This document shows positions 40,873 through 43,830 of a DNA stretch of 43,830 nucleotides, in pieces. Source of the stretch: an uncultured Collinsella sp. (GTDB lineage Bacteria > Actinomycetota > Coriobacteriia > Coriobacteriales > Coriobacteriaceae); contig URBQ01000023.1 in NCBI GenBank assembly GCA_900546115.1, positions 1-43,830 of the forward strand, read 5' to 3'. The translations under genes and the position numbers were made by a program. The notes under the pieces were generated by a model, which made no database searches, was not told the origin of the DNA, and was given only the letters and a program-made list of their open reading frames with translations. Each line of letters begins with the position of its first letter. The first letter of the stretch is position 1.

Positions 40873-41592
40873 ATGAAGAGTTTCGTTGCCGAGGATTCGT
40901 TTTGGGAGCTATTTCCGCAGGCGGCTGTCGGTGTTGTGGTCGTAAAGGGCATGAAGCCCGCGGCTCAGATTCCTCAAGAGGACGTTGATGCGATTGCCGC
41001 GTTGCTCGACCGCGCCAATATCGATGCGGAGCGTCACCTGACGAGTGATACCATCAGCGAGAATGCGCCGGTTAAGGCATGGCGCGAGGCATATCGCCTA
41101 TTCAAGACCAAGAAGGGCGCGCGTTGCTCAATCGAGAACCTGCTCAAACGCGTGCTCAAAGGCAAGCCGGTGGGCCACATTACGTCCGCGGTGGACATCT
41201 ACAACACGGTGTCGCTGACCTACGCGCTGCCCGTGGGAGGCGAGGATTTGCATGCGATCGAGGGTGACCTTCGCTTGAAGGTGACCGACGGTGGCGATGC
41301 GTTCCTGCCTCTTGGCGAGGAAGCGGATGACCCGACGCTGCCCGGCGAGCTCGCCTATATCGACGATGCAGGCGCCGTGTGCCGCTGCTGGAACTGGCGC
41401 GACGGCGTTCGAACGGCGCTGTCCGATGATTCGGCCGATGCGTTCCTGGCGATTGAGTGCGTGGAGCCCGAGCGGATGGGGGATTGCCAGGCCGCGATCG
41501 ATCGCTTAGCCGAGCTGCTCGAGCGCTATCTGGGAGCGACGGTTGTCGTGAAAACGCTTGTGACCCGCGACAATCCCTGCGTGGAGCTGTAG
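40873..41592 (+). CDS. B3/B4 tRNA-binding domain protein
   Basis: A 239-residue protein of the B3/B4 domain family, which corresponds to the editing-like B3_4 domain of phenylalanyl-tRNA synthetase beta chain but stands alone. Recognised segments are APVKAWREAYRLFKTKKGARCSIENLLKRV, VDIYNTVSLTYALPVGGEDLHAI and CVEPERMGDCQAAIDRLAELLE, normal for the stand-alone family. Such proteins may clear mischarged tRNA or bind amino acids; function is not proven. ATG 40873 is preferred to the ATG at 40858 since AAGGGAG lies 5-11 bases upstream of the former. A possible RNA leader precedes it, and a palindromic repeat (copy C) follows. Confidence 0.85.
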   Translation: MKSFVAEDSFWELFPQAAVGVVVVKGMKPAAQIPQEDVDAIAALLDRANIDAERHLTSDTISENAPVKAWREAYRLFKTKKGARCSIENLLKRVLKGKPVGHITSAVDIYNTVSLTYALPVGGEDLHAIEGDLRLKVTDGGDAFLPLGEEADDPTLPGELAYIDDAGAVCRCWNWRDGVRTALSDDSADAFLAIECVEPERMGDCQAAIDRLAELLERYLGATVVVKTLVTRDNPCVEL

Positions 41593-41618
41593 CGGCGCCT
41601 AGAACCTATTGATGTCCC

Positions 41619-41657
41619 AAACCACCACAAAGGTGCCTGTCCCCTTTGTGGTGGTTT
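41619..41657. repeat. REP-like palindrome, copy C
   Basis: AAACCACCACAAAGG / CCTTTGTGGTGGTTT around TGCCTGTCC, followed by T's. It lies between the B3/B4 gene and the MarR gene and could end transcription. Confidence 0.92.
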
Positions 41658-41667
41658 TTATGTTGAT

Positions 41668-41727
41668 GGGTTAACAAATGGGATATTTGGGTACGGGTGT
41701 TGCCTTGTGCGGCTAAGATGTTTACCC
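41668..41727 (+). promoter_or_regulatory. Inverted-repeat pair upstream of marR-type gene
   Basis: GGGTTAACA (41668-41676) and TGTTTACCC (41719-41727) are inverted with one mismatch and bracket the likely promoter region. This would suit autoregulation by the MarR protein encoded at 41762. No clean -35/-10 pair is evident. Confidence 0.3.
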
Positions 41728-41761
41728 GTTAGCATCATGTAGGCGAAAGGCGGTCGTCACC

Positions 41762-42211
41762 ATGCAGCAGAACGACGAGACACGTTTTGAGGACTTTGTC
41801 GGACTGATCAGCGGCCTCTACAAGGAGATTCAGCGTATCAAGACGTCCGAAGGCGCAAGGCTGGGCCTCAAGGGCTCCGACGTTATGTGCCTGTACTATC
41901 TTGAGCGCAGCAAGGACGGCCTGACTGGCGCCGACCTCGCCCGCATGGCCGGCGTTACCCGTGCCGCCGTTTCGCGCACACTGGCACATCTGGAGGAGGG
42001 CGGCTACGTCGAGGTTGACGACTCGGGTGATGCGGCCGTCAAGTATCGTGCTCCGGTGCGCCTGACTGCCCTGGGCGGCGAGAGCATGAGCGAGGCCGAT
42101 CGCATCATTCGCGAGGTGCTCGATACCACCGGCAAGGCCATGGGCGTGGAGCAGCGCGAGCAGATGTATGCATCGCTGCGCACGATCCTCAACACCCTGC
42201 GCGAGATCTAG
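41762..42211 (+). CDS. MarR-family transcriptional regulator
   Basis: A 149-residue winged-helix regulator of MarR type. The recognition region is LTGADLARMAGVTRAAVSRTLAHLEEGGYVEV, followed by the wing DDSGDAAVKYRAPVRLTALG and C-terminal dimerisation helices. The ligand is unknown. The ATG has a GAAAGG site slightly far upstream. It is 119 bases before a DegV gene on the same strand, which is a plausible co-transcribed gene or target. An inverted-repeat pair in front may be its own operator. Confidence 0.92.
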   Translation: MQQNDETRFEDFVGLISGLYKEIQRIKTSEGARLGLKGSDVMCLYYLERSKDGLTGADLARMAGVTRAAVSRTLAHLEEGGYVEVDDSGDAAVKYRAPVRLTALGGESMSEADRIIREVLDTTGKAMGVEQREQMYASLRTILNTLREI

Positions 42212-42330
42212 AGCCGCGCTGGCGCTAGCTTTCAGCCAAGAACTGCATCGTCCCGTTTGAGCGCGTACGCCGTGCCGGGACATTGCTGTCAAAATTCCCT
42301 GCGCGAGACCTGCGCAAGAAAGGATTCGTT

Positions 42331-43185
42331 ATGTCCGTCCGCATTATTACCGATTCCGCAAGCGATATGTCGCCGGCGGAGCACCCCGCTCTGCGTGTTC
42401 TGCCGCTGTCCGTCACCTTTGGCACCGATGTGTATATGGATGGCGTCGACATCGATCACCAGCGCTTTTACGAGATGCTTGTGGAGCGCGATGAGCTGCC
42501 CAAGACCGGTCAGGTCAACCCGTACGCCTTTTCGCAGGCGATTGCCGAAGCGCGTGAGGCCGGCGATGAGGCCGTGATTATTACCGTGGGAGCCAAGCTC
42601 TCGGGCACCAACCAGAGTGCTCGTACGGCACTTGCCGAGGCGCCGGGCGGCGACATGTTCGTCGTGGACAGCAATAACGTGACCTTGGGCGAGCGCGTGC
42701 TGGTCGAGTATGCGCTGCGCCTGGTGGACGAGGGCCAGGGTGCGGCTCAGGTTGCGGCGGCTGTCGAGGCCGTGCGCGACCGCGTGGTCGTCATCGGCCT
42801 GCTCGAGACGTTGGAGTACCTGGTGCGCGGCGGTCGCCTGTCTGCTGCGGCCGGTGCCGTGGGTACGCTGCTCAACGTAAAGCCCGTGGTGGCTGCCGAG
42901 GACGGTCTGATCGTGCAGCTGGGCAAGGCGCGCGGTTCCAAGAACGGACGTAACCTGCTCAACCAGAAGGTCGAAAAGGCGGGCGGCATCGACTTTTCCA
43001 TGCCGCTGGCGCTCGGCTATACGGGCCTTTCGGATGCGGTGCTCAAGAAGTATATCGAGGACAGCGCGGCACTGTGGGCTGGCCACACCGAGGGCGAACT
43101 GCCCGTTCACACCATCGGCGCCACCATCGGCACCCATGTAGGCCCCGGCGCCGTAGCCGTAGCCTTCTTCCAGCCCGTTAACTAG
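42331..43185 (+). CDS. DegV family fatty-acid-binding protein
   Basis: A 284-residue DegV protein. The N-terminal RIITDSASDMSP, then LPLSVTFG, GQVNPYAFSQAI (the usual TSQPS-like segment, here TGQVNP), VGAKLSGTNQSART and FVVDSNNVTLGE are standard family marks, as is LEYLVRGGRLSAA with the RGGR turn. DegV (FakB-like) proteins bind a fatty acid and present it to the kinase FakA for phosphorylation. No fakA gene is in this window. I start at ATG 42331, which has AGAAAGGA upstream; the longer frame to 42283 is not conserved. A palindromic repeat (copy D) follows 11 bases after the stop. Confidence 0.93.
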   Translation: MSVRIITDSASDMSPAEHPALRVLPLSVTFGTDVYMDGVDIDHQRFYEMLVERDELPKTGQVNPYAFSQAIAEAREAGDEAVIITVGAKLSGTNQSARTALAEAPGGDMFVVDSNNVTLGERVLVEYALRLVDEGQGAAQVAAAVEAVRDRVVVIGLLETLEYLVRGGRLSAAAGAVGTLLNVKPVVAAEDGLIVQLGKARGSKNGRNLLNQKVEKAGGIDFSMPLALGYTGLSDAVLKKYIEDSAALWAGHTEGELPVHTIGATIGTHVGPGAVAVAFFQPVN

Positions 43186-43196
43186 CCCACCTGCCA

Positions 43197-43235
43197 AAAC
43201 CACCACAAAGGGGACAGGCACCTTTGTGGTGGTTT
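43197..43235. repeat. REP-like palindrome, copy D
   Basis: AAACCACCACAAAGG / CCTTTGTGGTGGTTT around GGACAGGCA. It is in the opposite orientation to copies C and E. It lies between the DegV and MGMT-family genes. Confidence 0.92.
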
Positions 43236-43264
43236 ATGCTATTCCGGGTGGAAGGGAGCGAGCA

Positions 43265-43585
43265 ATGGCGTCTGAGGGCTTTTTTGAGCGGGTGTACGAG
43301 GTGGTCGAGCAGATTCCCGAGGGGATGGTCGCCACGTATGGTCAGGTGGCGCTGCTTGCTGGACGTCCACGAAGTGCGCGGTACGTGGGGTATGCCCTGC
43401 ATGGCAATCCGCGCCCCGGCGAGATTCCCTGTCACCGCGTGGTGTTTGCCGATGGCCGCATATGCGATGGTTTTGCTTTTGGCGGTCCCGATGCTCAACG
43501 TGAGCTTTTGCTAGGGGAGGGTGTGGCGTTTAAGGACGACATGCACGTCGACTTGGCCGCCTGTCGCTGGCCTGCAGGGCTCTAG
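43265..43585 (+). CDS. MGMT-family protein (short, alkyltransferase-like size, catalytic Cys kept)
   Basis: A 106-residue protein with only the DNA-binding/active-site domain of O6-methylguanine-DNA methyltransferases. The segments are VYEVVEQIPEGMVATYGQVALLAG (helix-turn-helix with Tyr and the Arg finger in RPRSARYVGYALHGNP) and IPCHRVV, which keeps the alkyl-accepting Cys. True alkyltransferase-like (ATL) proteins have Trp or Ala in that position, so this one may still accept an alkyl group or act as a lesion sensor. ATG 43265 has a GAAGGGAG site. It is flanked by palindromic repeats D and E. Confidence 0.9.
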   Translation: MASEGFFERVYEVVEQIPEGMVATYGQVALLAGRPRSARYVGYALHGNPRPGEIPCHRVVFADGRICDGFAFGGPDAQRELLLGEGVAFKDDMHVDLAACRWPAGL

Positions 43586-43602
43586 CGGCTCTGTCGTGGC
43601 TT

Positions 43603-43641
43603 AAACCACCACAAAGGTGCCTGTCCCCTTTGTGGTGGTTT
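43603..43641. repeat. REP-like palindrome, copy E
   Basis: AAACCACCACAAAGG / CCTTTGTGGTGGTTT around TGCCTGTCC, followed by TT. Same orientation as copy C. It lies 18 bases after the MGMT-family stop. Confidence 0.92.
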
Positions 43642-43830
43642 TGGCAGGTTTACCGAGGTTAACTTATGGAGAAGGTATGGCGGAGCAGTTTGTCGCAGCA
43701 AAGTAAACCACGGTGAACTATATTGGTTTCAGCAACGGAGCAGGCAATAGGCGATGAAAAAGCCTGCCCTGTTGAGTTTGATTCGCATCCCTCCCCTCTG
43801 TGCGATTCAACGGTGTACTTCGGGAACAGG
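43642..43830. other. Window-end region, no gene called
   Basis: A short open frame begins at ATG 43753 and runs off the edge (26 codons), but it is not convincing. GCAGGC...GCCTGC (around 43740-43770) and TTGATTCGCA...TGCGATTCAA (about 43778-43810, one mismatch) are inverted repeats, so a structured RNA or leader is possible. Confidence 0.3.

Noticed and set aside
40665..43641. Palindromic repeats as a CRISPR array
   Set aside because: The copies are scattered at gene ends, palindromic, in both orientations and not regularly spaced; no cas genes.
43753..43830. Partial gene at the right edge
   Set aside because: Only 26 codons, no family features and a weak ribosome site; inverted repeats suggest another explanation.

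Overview
The window is GC-rich, densely coded bacterial DNA that most resembles a gut Coriobacteriia genome (Collinsella or a close relative). This rests on protein character, the GC-rich third codon positions and the many short palindromic intergenic repeats; I could not search to confirm it. No rRNA, tRNA or CRISPR array was seen.

Layout. 1-433 is the start of an IS256-family transposase running off the left edge. 555-13845 is mostly housekeeping: a nuclease-like orphan, a DnaQ-type exonuclease, a heavy-metal/manganese exporter with a His-rich loop, a YaiI/YqxD protein coupled to an HdeD-like membrane protein, a nitroreductase behind a DtxR-like box, two tandem histidine phosphatases, a DUF1015-like protein, an M20 peptidase, a second nuclease-like orphan related to the first, and serC-serA.

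14153-29294 is a type I BREX phage-defence operon, all on the + strand: brxA, brxB, brxC, pglX, pglZ, brxL. Two uncharacterised genes follow (29388-30959). Its striking feature is that pglX is in two pieces. The methyltransferase and target-recognition part (19344-21863) ends where the conserved C-terminal domain should begin. That domain is a separate gene with its own start (23174-24142). Between them sit two AT-rich genes: a small HExxH metallopeptidase-like protein and an HEPN-like protein with an R-x4-H motif and a Cys cluster. The last third of the first pglX piece shares the lower GC of these two genes, so recognition domain and inserted genes may have arrived together.

30960-35371 is a repeat-rich stretch. 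A DUF3800 gene is flanked by two related hairpin-terminator units that look like DUF3800-associated structured RNAs. Two copies of a MITE-like repeat, each with a 123-bp inverted-repeat core, lie in direct orientation about 4.1 kb apart around the DUF3800 gene, a K+/H+ antiporter and a phosphoesterase.

35372-43830 returns to housekeeping: a MOP-type flippase, divergent L-lactate permease, ATP-dependent PEP carboxykinase, a B3/B4-domain protein, a MarR regulator, a DegV protein and a short MGMT-family protein. Five copies of a palindromic repeat (arms AAACCACCACAAAGG or variants) are scattered between genes, four of them after 40.6 kb. A second, longer palindrome follows the lactate permease. 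Lactate permease, PEP carboxykinase and serine synthesis suggest an organism that handles C3/C4 acids anaerobically; the BREX operon and orphan nuclease-like genes are its visible defence component.
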